Assembly (NCBI RefSeq): GCF_900142475.1
Contig: NZ_FRAY01000001.1
Span: 620,001-684,000 of the forward strand
Reading direction: 5' to 3'
Length of the DNA: 64,000 nt
From: Fibrobacter sp. UWH4
Lineage (GTDB): Bacteria > Fibrobacterota > Fibrobacteria > Fibrobacterales > Fibrobacteraceae
The notes beneath the pieces are model-generated. The model ran no database searches. It had not been told where the DNA came from and saw nothing but the letters and a program-made list of their open reading frames with translations. Made by a program: the position numbers and the translations under genes. Positions 9,274 through 18,966 of this stretch are shown piece by piece. Each line of letters begins with the position of its first letter. Position 1 is the first letter of the stretch.

Positions 9274-11669
9274 ACATTCTCCTTTTCTTTGCCGAAGGGG
9301 TTGGCCACATGCAAGAGCGCCGGTGTAATGGTGTAGTCGGCAAGCAATGCACTCGAAAGGCCTATGATGATTAGAATACCTAGCACCATCAAGAAACGCA
9401 TCGGGCTGAACAGGTAGACACTGAACATGGTGCATAGGATAATTGTCGTCAGGAACATGGTCGAACCAATTTCGCGGAAGGTCGCTTCCATCGCCTTGAC
9501 GCAGGAACCGCTTTGTTCGTAGCGCATTTTAAGGTGCGTCGTAAGGTGGATGGTGTCGTCGACGGCGATGCCTAAAACTAGCGGCATTACCGTGATGGTG
9601 CTGAAATCAAGCGCAAAGTTGAAGTAGCCCATGACACCGCCTACCAAAATAACTGGAGCCACGTTCGGAATCATGCCGATGAGCCCAAGCTTTAGGCTAG
9701 AGAATGCGAGAATCAGCATGATGGCGATAATCAGAAGCGAAAATCCGAAAGATTTCAGGCCTCCAAAAATAATACGGTTGCTCATTTCGGAATACCGGAT
9801 CATGTCACCTAGAAGGGTGCATTTAGCGCCCGGGAACAGTTCAGCAAGTTTTGCCTTCAACGACTCCATATTAGCGAGCGCTTCTTCTGTGGCGAATTGT
9901 GTCATGTCCACATTGACAACGGTCGTCTTGAAGTCTTCGTCCATCGCGTCGCTGAAATCCTCACGCATTTCGATAGATGAAAGTTCCATCAGCTGAGCAA
10001 GCACATATTCGTCTTCGGGAACGGTGTAGAAAGAATCTTTTCCTTCGTTCAGGGCGCGATTCATTTCTTTCAAGATGCTTGTCGCTGACTCCACACGAGC
10101 CTTGCCGCCCGACCACTTGGTAAGCGAAAGTGTCCCCAGGTAATCTTCTAGCTGTAATAGAGCCTTCATGTTTTCCGGTTTCTTGAAGGCACCTTCTTCG
10201 TCATAGGAAATCATAATTTCGTAACTGTACTGGTTGCCGAGCTTTGTCTTGAGCATTTCCTTTGTTTCTCGGATGTACGACATCTTGTCGCCTGTTATAG
10301 TAAGGTAGTCCAGTTGCGCTGTCATTTTAAACATCCCGGGGATAAATGCGACGATAATCAGTGCCGTAACAACGATAAAGGCCCTCTTCTTTTTATAGAC
10401 GAATTTCGACCAATCAGAGAATTTTGTGTCTAACTTGGTGGCGCCTTCTTCGAGATTCGCCTTGGGGGCGCGGTCTTTACCGAAAGAAAGTAAAATCGGA
10501 ATTAATGTGGTTACATAGAGATAGATGGCAAGTACGACCAGGGCCGATGTTTTGCCCATCCATTCCAGGGGTTTCATGTCGACAAACAGGAAACTCACGA
10601 AAGATGCCATGGTCGTAAGAACGGTAAACAGCACCGGCCATCCGCATTCCTCGACACACTTGATTGCCGATTCTTTGCGCTTGCCTGTGCGTCTAAAGAA
10701 CAGCTTGAACATCTTGATATAATGCACCGAATAACCCACCGCAAGGGCCATGCCGAGAACGACCGGCAGTGTCACGAGGGCGGAATCGGCTTTTGCTCCA
10801 AAATAAGACATTGCGCCAAAGACCGATGCAATGGCGCTGAGGGTTGCAACGGCAGGCACAACGACGCCAAAAACGTTGCGCAGGCACAAGGCCAAAAACA
10901 AAAGCATCACGCCGATGCTACAGAGAACCCTGATGCCGTATTCGGGGACTTCGTAGCGGTCTTCGTTGGCATTGTCAAACGGCATGCCACCACCGTAAAG
11001 CTTGAAACCCTTATTTTGGAATTCGTCACTTTCGATGATTTCCATCAGCTTGTATCCGATGGCAACCGAGACTTCTTCTGGCACGCCGTTGAATTTTTCG
11101 TCGAGTTCCTTTCCTTTAAACGGGTGTAGCGATAGGGAAATCCAAGTTTCTCGGCCGTCGTCACTCACGAGGGCGTTTACGAGTGCATTCGTCTTCTCGC
11201 TTCCGCGCATCACGAGTGCGCGCGCGTGAGCCAGCTCCGCAGAATCCGAGGGAATGCCGTTCTCGTAAGGTTTCTTGATTTCGAAACCTTCTTCATTGCC
11301 AACAGGAATGTCGACATCGATAATCGAGGTGAGCCGGTCTGCAAAAGGAATTTCGTCCTTCATCCGGGTCCCGATTTTGTCGATGACCTTCAGTATGTCT
11401 TCGCTAAAGACGTCTCCGTCCCCTTGCTTTACGAGCAAAACGCCAACGCCGTTCAGGTTTCCAAAGATTTCTTCGTATTTCTTTGTGTTTAGCGTTATGT
11501 CGTCGGAATCACCGAACCAGCCGTCTTCGCCAATGTCGAGTGCAAACTGACTTAAGCCGGAACTGCAGATGACGGTAACGATGATCAGGGCAATAAGAAC
11601 TTTCCAGCGATGGCGTAGCTGGGTACGTCCAATCTTGCCGAAAAATTGACTGAGCTTTTCGACGTTCAT
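9270..11669 (-). CDS. MMPL/RND-superfamily exporter
   Basis: 799 residues from ATG 11669, which has AGGTGA 7 bp upstream; a TTG two codons earlier is less likely. The layout is the two-fold RND/MMPL repeat: TM1 (about 25-45), a large periplasmic loop, a five-TM block (about 230-400), a second TM and periplasmic loop (about 425-610), and a final five-TM block. GVMLLFLALCLRNVFG and the FSSLKLGLIGMIPNVAPVIL stretch are typical. Proteins of this class move lipids or hydrophobic molecules across the inner membrane using the proton gradient. With the LolA-like protein upstream and two barrels downstream it forms a plausible trans-envelope lipid path; the substrate is not deducible. Confidence 0.9.
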   Translation of the reverse strand: MNVEKLSQFFGKIGRTQLRHRWKVLIALIIVTVICSSGLSQFALDIGEDGWFGDSDDITLNTKKYEEIFGNLNGVGVLLVKQGDGDVFSEDILKVIDKIGTRMKDEIPFADRLTSIIDVDIPVGNEEGFEIKKPYENGIPSDSAELAHARALVMRGSEKTNALVNALVSDDGRETWISLSLHPFKGKELDEKFNGVPEEVSVAIGYKLMEIIESDEFQNKGFKLYGGGMPFDNANEDRYEVPEYGIRVLCSIGVMLLFLALCLRNVFGVVVPAVATLSAIASVFGAMSYFGAKADSALVTLPVVLGMALAVGYSVHYIKMFKLFFRRTGKRKESAIKCVEECGWPVLFTVLTTMASFVSFLFVDMKPLEWMGKTSALVVLAIYLYVTTLIPILLSFGKDRAPKANLEEGATKLDTKFSDWSKFVYKKKRAFIVVTALIIVAFIPGMFKMTAQLDYLTITGDKMSYIRETKEMLKTKLGNQYSYEIMISYDEEGAFKKPENMKALLQLEDYLGTLSLTKWSGGKARVESATSILKEMNRALNEGKDSFYTVPEDEYVLAQLMELSSIEMREDFSDAMDEDFKTTVVNVDMTQFATEEALANMESLKAKLAELFPGAKCTLLGDMIRYSEMSNRIIFGGLKSFGFSLLIIAIMLILAFSSLKLGLIGMIPNVAPVILVGGVMGYFNFALDFSTITVMPLVLGIAVDDTIHLTTHLKMRYEQSGSCVKAMEATFREIGSTMFLTTIILCTMFSVYLFSPMRFLMVLGILIIIGLSSALLADYTITPALLHVANPFGKEKENV

Positions 11670-11689
11670 ATTCAACTCACCTGATGAAT

Positions 11690-12478
11690 CTACTTGACCA
11701 GTTCGCGTTCCAAGGCACTCACCGTAAAGTAACTTTCGTTTACCTTTTCGTCGTATTTCAGGTTGTTGATTTCGTAGACGGTCTTATGGTTGGTCTGCAC
11801 ATTGGTCATGGTCATTTTCAACGTGGTCCAGTAACCCTTGACCTGCTGAATGTTTTCGCAGGAGAGTGTCTTTTGTAGCCGATTCTGCTTGTCGTAGTAT
11901 TCGCCCTTGCGGACCACGTAGGTCTTTTTATCAACCCAGGTGATACGGCGGCTGACTTTCGCCTTTGCGTCTTTTGCCTTGGCTTCCAGAATCCAGCAGT
12001 CAACACCGTTTACCTTCTCTTCGCCGAGAAGGGCGAAGTTGTCCTTGGAAAGGCTGCGGGTGCCCAGGTCGTCGTAAGTAAAGTCCGTTCCCTGGAAGTC
12101 GTCGTCCTTGCTGGAACCAGAAACCCGGCGCACCTTTTTCATGGCCGGCAGGTAAATCCAGCTGTCGCTATCGACGGTGGAACCGTCGGCTTTGTCGGGG
12201 TAGTCGTAGGTGAGGTAGCTGATTCCCGCCACGTCTCTGGGTGTCTTGAATACAAGGACCGTCTTGTCGGTGGAGCCATCCTTCATGGTGTAAGAGGCGA
12301 TTTCTCGGTTGCGGGTCTTTCCGTTTTTGTCGATCAGGGTAACCGAAATGGTTGCGGACGATGTTTTTCCGGAAGGTAAGTCGTGGACTTTCTTGGCAAT
12401 TTCGGTTGCCGACTGGGCAAAGGTAGTTGCCGCATACAATAAGCTAGTGCCGAGCACTTTTAAAAACAGATTCTTCAT
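11690..12478 (-). CDS. Outer-membrane lipoprotein-sorting (LolA-like) periplasmic protein
   Basis: 262 residues with a signal peptide (MKNLFLKVLGTSLLYAATTFAQS). The core matches the LolA-like family usually paired with RND/MMPL exporters: SWIYLPAMKKVRRVSGSSKD, then DFTYDDLGTRS and the late strand TWVDKKTYVVRKGEYYD. The family folds like LolA, an open half-barrel that binds acyl chains, and is thought to carry lipids or lipoproteins through the periplasm. It is 20 bp upstream of the exporter and 12 bp downstream of the DUF2147 fragment. Its ribosome-binding site (CAAGGAGAAA) overlaps the end of that fragment. The role as carrier for the neighbouring exporter is inferred from context. Confidence 0.9.
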   Translation of the reverse strand: MKNLFLKVLGTSLLYAATTFAQSATEIAKKVHDLPSGKTSSATISVTLIDKNGKTRNREIASYTMKDGSTDKTVLVFKTPRDVAGISYLTYDYPDKADGSTVDSDSWIYLPAMKKVRRVSGSSKDDDFQGTDFTYDDLGTRSLSKDNFALLGEEKVNGVDCWILEAKAKDAKAKVSRRITWVDKKTYVVRKGEYYDKQNRLQKTLSCENIQQVKGYWTTLKMTMTNVQTNHKTVYEINNLKYDEKVNESYFTVSALERELVK

Positions 12479-12490
12479 ATTTTCTCCTTG

Positions 12491-12727
12491 TTACATCTTG
12501 ATGATGATTGTGCCGATGAGCTTTTGGTCGGCAGGGTCGTCGGAATCCAGAATTTCGGTGAGTTTGCCGTAATACAGCCCGTTGCTGCTTTTATAGATGA
12601 GTACGGTGGCGTAAGGCTTGTCGGTATCGGGGTCGATGGCGGTCCATGGTCCTAGAATTTTGTCGACCTGGGCTTCCGCCGCCAATATGGCAAGGCAAAA
12701 GAAAATGGTGAAAACGATTTTCTTCAT
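12491..12727 (-). pseudogene. Truncated DUF2147 protein
   Basis: 78 residues: a signal peptide (MKKIVFTIFFCLAILAAEAQ) then the first half of a DUF2147 domain (GPWTAIDPDTDKPYATVLIY, followed by LYYGKLTEIL). Family members are usually about 140 residues and continue through a C-K-G segment and a C-terminal GTILDP-type half. Here the frame stops at IGTIIIKM, where the second half should begin, and the next gene starts 12 bp later. I see no continuation in another frame, so a deletion that fused this 5' part to the LolA-like gene is likely. The short form might still be secreted. It heads the envelope operon and may now act mainly as its leader. Confidence 0.7.
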
Positions 12728-12875
12728 AATTTTCTCTTCTTTTGGTTTTTACAAGCCTTGGGCTTATTTAATAGTTAGAAACTATCATCCCCTAATATAT
12801 ATTGTTTTTTTTTACGGTAATGAAAAGTTTGTCCTAGGTATTCCAAATTGGAATATTTTTACTAAGTTTAACGCC

Positions 12876-13745
12876 ATGAAAGAGTACGCTCCTGCTAAGA
12901 TTAATTTATTCTTAGATGTCATCCGCAAGCGTGAAGACGGATATCATGACTTGGGCACGTTGTTCCAGACTGTTGACGCGGGCGATACCGTAAGTGCCGA
13001 ACCTCGACACGATGGTCGCATTACGCTTTGCTACAATGAACCGCAAAATTATCCGCTGGAATCGGACTTGGTTTACAAAGCTGCCAAGCTCCTGCAGCAG
13101 GAGTCGGGCACGACCCTTGGAGCCGACATTTATTTGAACAAGGTAATGCCTTTAGGAGCAGGCCTTGGTGGTGGTTCTGCAGACGCTGCAGCAACGCTTC
13201 GTTTGTTGAACCAGCTGTGGAAGCTCAAATTCAAGTTTGAAAAGCTCGAAGAAATCGGTGCCCGTCTCGGGGCCGATGTGCCGTTCTTGGTGCGAGGCGG
13301 CACAGCTTTCGCCGAAGGAATTGGCGAAAAGCTCACATTTGTAAAGCCGTTGCAACTGACGGGTGAACAATATTTGCTCGTGGCGACTCCACTTGATTCC
13401 GTGCCAACTAAGGATGCCTATGCTGGTGTGCCCAAGTCCGGCCCGGACCGCTGGGAAACTTACAGGGCAAAGTGTATGCGCGCGGGCGGCAAGACCGCGT
13501 CGATCGACTTTGCGCTTGCCAATTCCTTCAACGCTTTCGAAGAGTCGGTGTTCCCCAAGCATCCGCTTGTCGAAGAGATGAAAAACGAGTTCAAGCGCCT
13601 CGGGGCGAAATCCGTCCTGATGTCGGGGTCGGGGGCGTCGGTTTTTGGCGTCTTTGATTCGCGTAAACAGGCTAAAGAGGCTGCCGAAGAGCTGAAGCCG
13701 ATCTCCAGGTACCAGGTTGTAACCCGCTTTTTTGAGGGATTTTAG
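12876..13745 (+). CDS. ispE: 4-diphosphocytidyl-2-C-methyl-D-erythritol kinase
   Basis: 289 residues from ATG 12876; the frame is open further upstream, but homology begins at MKEYAPAKINLFLDV. GHMP-kinase fold: N-terminal substrate motif PAKINLFLDVIRKREDGYHD, the glycine-rich ATP loop PLGAGLGGGSADAA (about residues 92-105) and the C-terminal motif SGSGASVFGVF. The enzyme phosphorylates CDP-methylerythritol, the fourth step of the MEP isoprenoid pathway, in the cytoplasm. An AT-rich stretch with CTAATATATATT lies upstream and no classical Shine-Dalgarno is visible. tRNA-Gln and rplY follow on the same strand. Length is normal for the family. Confidence 0.96.
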   Translation: MKEYAPAKINLFLDVIRKREDGYHDLGTLFQTVDAGDTVSAEPRHDGRITLCYNEPQNYPLESDLVYKAAKLLQQESGTTLGADIYLNKVMPLGAGLGGGSADAAATLRLLNQLWKLKFKFEKLEEIGARLGADVPFLVRGGTAFAEGIGEKLTFVKPLQLTGEQYLLVATPLDSVPTKDAYAGVPKSGPDRWETYRAKCMRAGGKTASIDFALANSFNAFEESVFPKHPLVEEMKNEFKRLGAKSVLMSGSGASVFGVFDSRKQAKEAAEELKPISRYQVVTRFFEGF

Positions 13746-13776
13746 CTAAAACCCTTTGAAATTTTGGCGAAAATGC

Positions 13777-13782
13777 TATATT
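13777..13782 (+). promoter_or_regulatory. Putative -10 box for tRNA-Gln/rplY
   Basis: TATATT lies 11 bp before the mature tRNA 5' end, the right distance for initiation just upstream of the tRNA. A weak TTTGAA at 13755-13760 could serve as the -35 box. Read from sequence only. Confidence 0.45.
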
Positions 13783-13793
13783 TGCGCCACCAT

Positions 13794-13865
13794 TGGGGTA
13801 TCGTCAAGTGGTAAGACAACGGATTTTGATTCCGTTATTCGTTGGTTCGAATCCAGCTACCCCAA
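13794..13865 (+). tRNA. tRNA-Gln (TTG)
   Basis: A 72-nt cloverleaf. The acceptor stem pairs TGGGGTA (13794-13800) with TACCCCA (13858-13864), followed by discriminator A. The anticodon arm ACGGA/TCCGT encloses loop TTTTGAT with anticodon TTG at 13826-13828. The T-loop GTTCGAATC is present. CCA is not encoded and must be added. rplY starts 39 bp downstream, so the two are probably co-transcribed and separated by tRNA processing. Confidence 0.96.
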
Positions 13866-13904
13866 TGAATTTTTTTTAACCATTTACTTAATTGGAGTAA
13901 AATT

Positions 13905-14516
13905 ATGGAACTCACAAAACTCGCAGCAACCTCGAGAGTGCTAGGCAAGAGCCGCGACTGCGCCCGTCTCCGCAAGGAAGGCAAGATCCCGGCTGTCTAT
14001 TATGGTAAGGGTCAGGAGTCTGTGAATATCAGCGTTAGCGCAATCGATGTTCGCAAGGTTCTCGCCCCGGGTAAGCGTTACACGCTTCTCGACCTGGAAA
14101 TTGATGGCAAGGCCGGCAACGCTGCCGTAATTTATAACTACCAGAAGAATCCGCTGACCCAGGAAATCGAACACATTGACTTCCTCAAGATTGAAGAATC
14201 TTCCAAGGTCAAGGTTCGCGTTCCGGTCAAGCTCTCCGGTCTTCCGGTTGGCGTCAAGACTCAGGGCGGTACCTTCGCTCAGCAGAACCGTTACATCCAG
14301 CTCGCTGCTGAACCGGCCAAGATTCCGGCTGTCCTCGAAATGGACATCTCCGACTTCCCGGCTCCGACGACCTTCTACGCCAAGGATTGGAAGCTCGCCG
14401 ACGGTATCGAACTCGCTTGCCAGCCGCGTACCGTGATCTTCACGATCTCTGCCAAGAGCGGTAAGAAGGCTGACGACGCTGCTGCTGAAGCTGCTCCGGC
14501 TGCCGAAGCTAAGTAA
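13905..14516 (+). CDS. rplY: 50S ribosomal protein L25/general stress protein Ctc
   Basis: 203 residues, the long (CTC-type) form: an N-terminal 5S rRNA-binding L25 domain (about 1-95, with SRDCARLRKEGKIPAVYYG) and a C-terminal beta domain, ending in an Ala/Glu-rich tail (ADDAAAEAAPAAEAK). It binds 5S rRNA in the large subunit. The ribosome-binding site ATTGGAGTAAA precedes the ATG. It lies between tRNA-Gln and a strong terminator, with pth downstream; rplY next to pth is a widespread bacterial pairing. Codon use is strongly biased, as expected for a highly expressed gene. Confidence 0.96.
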   Translation: MELTKLAATSRVLGKSRDCARLRKEGKIPAVYYGKGQESVNISVSAIDVRKVLAPGKRYTLLDLEIDGKAGNAAVIYNYQKNPLTQEIEHIDFLKIEESSKVKVRVPVKLSGLPVGVKTQGGTFAQQNRYIQLAAEPAKIPAVLEMDISDFPAPTTFYAKDWKLADGIELACQPRTVIFTISAKSGKKADDAAAEAAPAAEAK

Positions 14517-14538
14517 TTGCATCAAGCAATCGAAATTG

Positions 14539-14573
14539 GACCTGTCTGCTCCGTGCAGGCAGGTCATTTTTTT
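14539..14573 (+). terminator. Rho-independent terminator after rplY
   Basis: An 11-bp stem, GACCTGTCTGC (14539-14549) against GCAGGCAGGTC (14555-14565) with one G-U pair and a 5-nt loop, followed by ATTTTTTT. Confidence 0.92.
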
Positions 14574-14653
14574 AGGCTCGAAGCATGAGCTATTTACTAT
14601 ATTACCGTTTACCTCACACCTCAAAGCGCCTTTGGCGCGACCTCATACCTGTT

Positions 14654-15208
14654 ATGTACATCATCGTTGGTCTCGGAAATCCTGGTACTCAGTATTCAAA
14701 CGCTCACCACAACGCGGGCTTTATGGCTGTAGAAAAGTTGGCCGACCCGAACAAGGACTGGAAAAGCGAACACAAGGCGCTTACCATGAAGGTGAACATC
14801 GCGGGCGAGGAATGCCTGTTGGCAAAACCGCAGACCTACATGAACCTGTCTGGCGAAGCAGTGCAGGCCCTGATGACCTGGTACAAGGTGAAGGTTGATC
14901 ATCTGCTGGTTTTTAGCGACGATATTAATTTGGATGTAGGCCGTATCCGTTGCCGCAAGGACGGTAGCCATGGCGGTCAGAATGGGCTCCGCAACATCAT
15001 TGAGCATGTGGGCGACAAGTTCCCGCGCATCCGCTTTGGCGTGGGCAAGTGCCCTCCGAAATTTGACCTCAGCAACTGGGTGCTCGCCAAGTTCTCGCCC
15101 GAAGACCGCCCCATATTCGAAGAGGCCATTGCAAAAGTGCCCGCGCTTGTGGAATGCTACTTCAAGCTCGGCATCGAAAAGTGCATGGAACGGTATAACG
15201 GCAAATAG
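14654..15208 (+). CDS. pth: Peptidyl-tRNA hydrolase
   Basis: 184 residues from ATG 14654, where the conserved N-terminus MYIIVGLGNPGTQYSNAHHN begins; the open frame upstream has no homology. The enzyme cleaves peptidyl-tRNA released from stalled ribosomes. Catalytic His19 sits in the AHHN motif and the catalytic Asp in FSDDINLDVG. KPQTYMNLSG and GSHGGQNGLRNI, which line the peptide groove, are intact. The gene is 80 bp after the rplY terminator, so it probably has its own start point. Length is normal. Confidence 0.96.
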   Translation: MYIIVGLGNPGTQYSNAHHNAGFMAVEKLADPNKDWKSEHKALTMKVNIAGEECLLAKPQTYMNLSGEAVQALMTWYKVKVDHLLVFSDDINLDVGRIRCRKDGSHGGQNGLRNIIEHVGDKFPRIRFGVGKCPPKFDLSNWVLAKFSPEDRPIFEEAIAKVPALVECYFKLGIEKCMERYNGK

Positions 15209-15274
15209 GGCGATTTCGACGCTGCTCATCGCTAAAACGCTCTTTTTTACACATTTCTAGCGGTTTAGAGCTAG

Positions 15275-16780
<1,506 letters not shown>

Positions 16781-16805
16781 TCCCTCTTTTAAAAAGAATT
16801 AGAAA

Positions 16806-16831
16806 GCGGCGGGCATTAGCTCGCCGTTTTT
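16806..16831 (+). terminator. Terminator after guaB
   Basis: Stem CGGCG (16807-16811) with CGCCG (16822-16826), loop GGCATTAGCT, followed by five T residues. 26 bp after the guaB stop. Confidence 0.8.
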
Positions 16832-16963
16832 GTCATTTATGCTCAAGTAGAAAAAACATTTGTTGGCTAACTGGAGAACCAACGTCCAAAAATATTCGCT
16901 AAATGTGAACCTTATTTTTACAGTTGTATTGCCAAACTCAGTATAAGTTGGAAATACTTAATT

Positions 16964-18271
16964 TTATTTTTCGAACGGAACTAAGGTAACGCAGTTCCTT
17001 TTTTTCTTGGACACATAGAGCGCCTTGTCGGCATAAGAGAGCATGTCTGAAACCGTTCCGTCTCCGAATGTTCCGCCAAAACTCATCGTTAACTTTACAT
17101 TCGGGTAATCTTTCAGTTTGATTTTTTCTGCCTTGGCGCGCATCTGTTCAAGTCTGATTTTTAGCACTTCATGACTGATTCCCTTGAACGAAATTAAGAA
17201 CTCGTCGCCTCCATAACGTACTATGCGGTCCAGATTACGAACAGATGAATTCAGTATCGATGCTACCGCAGTAAGTGCGGCATCTCCACACTGGTGACCG
17301 AAATTGTCATTAACGTCTTTGAAAAAGTCGATATCAGCCATTACAACGGCTTGGCTGTTGCGTGATGATAGTTTGTCGTCAAAATACTTGCGATTCATTA
17401 CTTGTGTCAATGAATCCCTGTAGATTTTGTCGTTTATTTCCGTGATTTCGTTATGCTTGTCGGCAAAACCGAATAAAGTTGTTTCTTCACCAGTTCGAAC
17501 AACCTTCATTTCGACATACTGGCCGAGTTCGTTGTGAAATATTTTTGACAAACTATTGCCGACTGGCAGGTATTCTTTGATATAGGACTCGTCTGTCACT
17601 TCTCGAATGCTATCCCGATCCTCTTCGAGAACGGACGTATTGATAAGTTGTTCAACAAGAGCCTTGAATGTAGGTTGTTCTTTTATGAGGCTTAGTGCGT
17701 TTTTGATTCGACTGCTTGTGCGAAGATATTCCACTTTTTCAGTTACAAAATCGACTCCGATAACGGAGGTGAATCCGTTCATGAGCGCGTTAATCATATT
17801 TTGCTGTTTGCGGTTCTGCTCCAGGAGTTCCTTCTCTTGTTCCAGCTTTGTCATTTGCGCGTTCACGTTTTCGACAAGGTACAGGACTCGGCGTAGAGGC
17901 TTTTCATTACCGATGCGGACAAATATCGCCTTGCTCCAACCGTGTATCTTTCCGTGAAAAATTTCTGAAATAACATTTGTATTTTTCAGGCGTTCCGGCA
18001 ATGTTGAAAGTGTCGTAAAATTCTTGATGGTTTCAACACTTTCTGGGCATGCAAGGTTTACCATGATATTGGTAAGACTTTCTTGTAGGGTGGTGCCGCA
18101 TTTCATGAATTTATCGATGAATTGGTTGGTCTTGATAGGGAATGCGGTTTGATTCTCAAGGTCAAGTACATGCATCGAAATGTACAGCTCAGTTGCGGCG
18201 TAAGTTATAGCTGTGAAAAATTCCGCAGTGTTCACAGGAAAGTCTGCTATAAATTTTGGGCAATTGTCCAT
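16964..18271 (-). CDS. GGDEF diguanylate cyclase with uncharacterised sensory N-terminus
   Basis: 435 residues from ATG 18271, chosen over a TTG seven codons upstream because AAGGA lies 5 bp before it. The C-terminal GGDEF domain (about 270-430) is intact: DSLTQVMNRKYFDDKL, then ADIDFFKDVNDNFGHQCGDA, and the catalytic RYGGDEF. It should make cyclic di-GMP from two GTP. The N-terminal 260 residues show no TM segment; they are helical, with a coiled-coil-like stretch (KLEQEKELLEQNRKQQN) in the middle, and resemble a PAS/GAF-type cytoplasmic sensor without a recognisable signature. Single gene, flanked by guaB (convergent) and an acetyltransferase. Confidence 0.92.
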   Translation of the reverse strand: MDNCPKFIADFPVNTAEFFTAITYAATELYISMHVLDLENQTAFPIKTNQFIDKFMKCGTTLQESLTNIMVNLACPESVETIKNFTTLSTLPERLKNTNVISEIFHGKIHGWSKAIFVRIGNEKPLRRVLYLVENVNAQMTKLEQEKELLEQNRKQQNMINALMNGFTSVIGVDFVTEKVEYLRTSSRIKNALSLIKEQPTFKALVEQLINTSVLEEDRDSIREVTDESYIKEYLPVGNSLSKIFHNELGQYVEMKVVRTGEETTLFGFADKHNEITEINDKIYRDSLTQVMNRKYFDDKLSSRNSQAVVMADIDFFKDVNDNFGHQCGDAALTAVASILNSSVRNLDRIVRYGGDEFLISFKGISHEVLKIRLEQMRAKAEKIKLKDYPNVKLTMSFGGTFGDGTVSDMLSYADKALYVSKKKRNCVTLVPFEK

Positions 18272-18369
18272 AACGGTCCTTGATGAAAACAATTACTTTT
18301 GATGTTTAAAATATATTCTTTTCAATGAAAGTTGTTTTATTTTTTTTCAAAAACTAGGTTTTGAATTGT

Positions 18370-18858
18370 TTAAAGTTCGATATAGTGGGGGATGATGTCC
18401 TCGTAATTCCCGTCCTTGAGCAAGAACCCTTTGGGAATCACGCCGAGTTGCGTAAAACCGAGTTTCTTGTAGAGCTTGAGTGCGGATGTGTTTGTGGCGA
18501 CAACGGCGTTGAACTGTAAAATCCGGAAGCCGATTTCTTTAGCTTTTGCGAGGCAATCTTTCACGAGAAATTCACCGATGTGCTGGCCGCGCTTGTTCTT
18601 CTTGACGGCGTAGCTTGCGTTTGAAATGTGCCCGCAGCGTCCAACATTGTTCGGGTGGAGAATGTACAACCCGACCACTTCGCTGGAGTCTGCATCGGTG
18701 GCAATGCCTGTAAACGATTGTGACTTGAAAAATGCGTCTCCAGTCAGCGGGTCAAGAGTTTCCTTCTGCGGGAACGCGATTCCGTCTTCGACAATGTCGT
18801 TCCAGATTGCAATGGCGTCGTTGATATATTTTTCGCTGTAGGCTTCGATTTTGAGCAT
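18370..18858 (-). CDS. GNAT-family N-acetyltransferase
   Basis: 162 residues, one GNAT domain. YAVKKNKRGQHIGEFLVKDC is the acetyl-CoA pyrophosphate-binding motif A. ATNTSALKLYKKLGF is motif B, of the type seen in amino-acid or phosphinothricin-type acetyltransferases. It transfers an acetyl group from acetyl-CoA to an amine; the substrate is unknown. Divergent from bioA with about 108 bp between starts. The GGDEF gene lies 98 bp downstream on the same strand. Confidence 0.92.
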   Translation of the reverse strand: MLKIEAYSEKYINDAIAIWNDIVEDGIAFPQKETLDPLTGDAFFKSQSFTGIATDADSSEVVGLYILHPNNVGRCGHISNASYAVKKNKRGQHIGEFLVKDCLAKAKEIGFRILQFNAVVATNTSALKLYKKLGFTQLGVIPKGFLLKDGNYEDIIPHYIEL

Positions 18859-18951
18859 TCTTTTTATCCTTTTAAAAGCCCAAAAAATACTTTTACAAGT
18901 ATCTTCTTCATAAGGAAAAATATATAAAATGTGCTCGGAATAGGAATTTTC

Positions 18952-18957
18952 TATATT
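18952..18957 (+). promoter_or_regulatory. -10 box close to bioA start; possible leaderless transcript
   Basis: TATATT ends 9 bp before the bioA ATG, and no Shine-Dalgarno is visible in between. If this is the -10 box, the transcript starts at or within a few bases of the ATG. No good -35 match is seen. Confidence 0.4.
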
Positions 18958-18966
18958 TGAATCTAA

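Noticed and set aside
9274..9435. Upstream extension of the DUF1302-like barrel gene
   Set aside because: It lies within the exporter gene; the signal peptide and ribosome-binding site fix the start at 9273.
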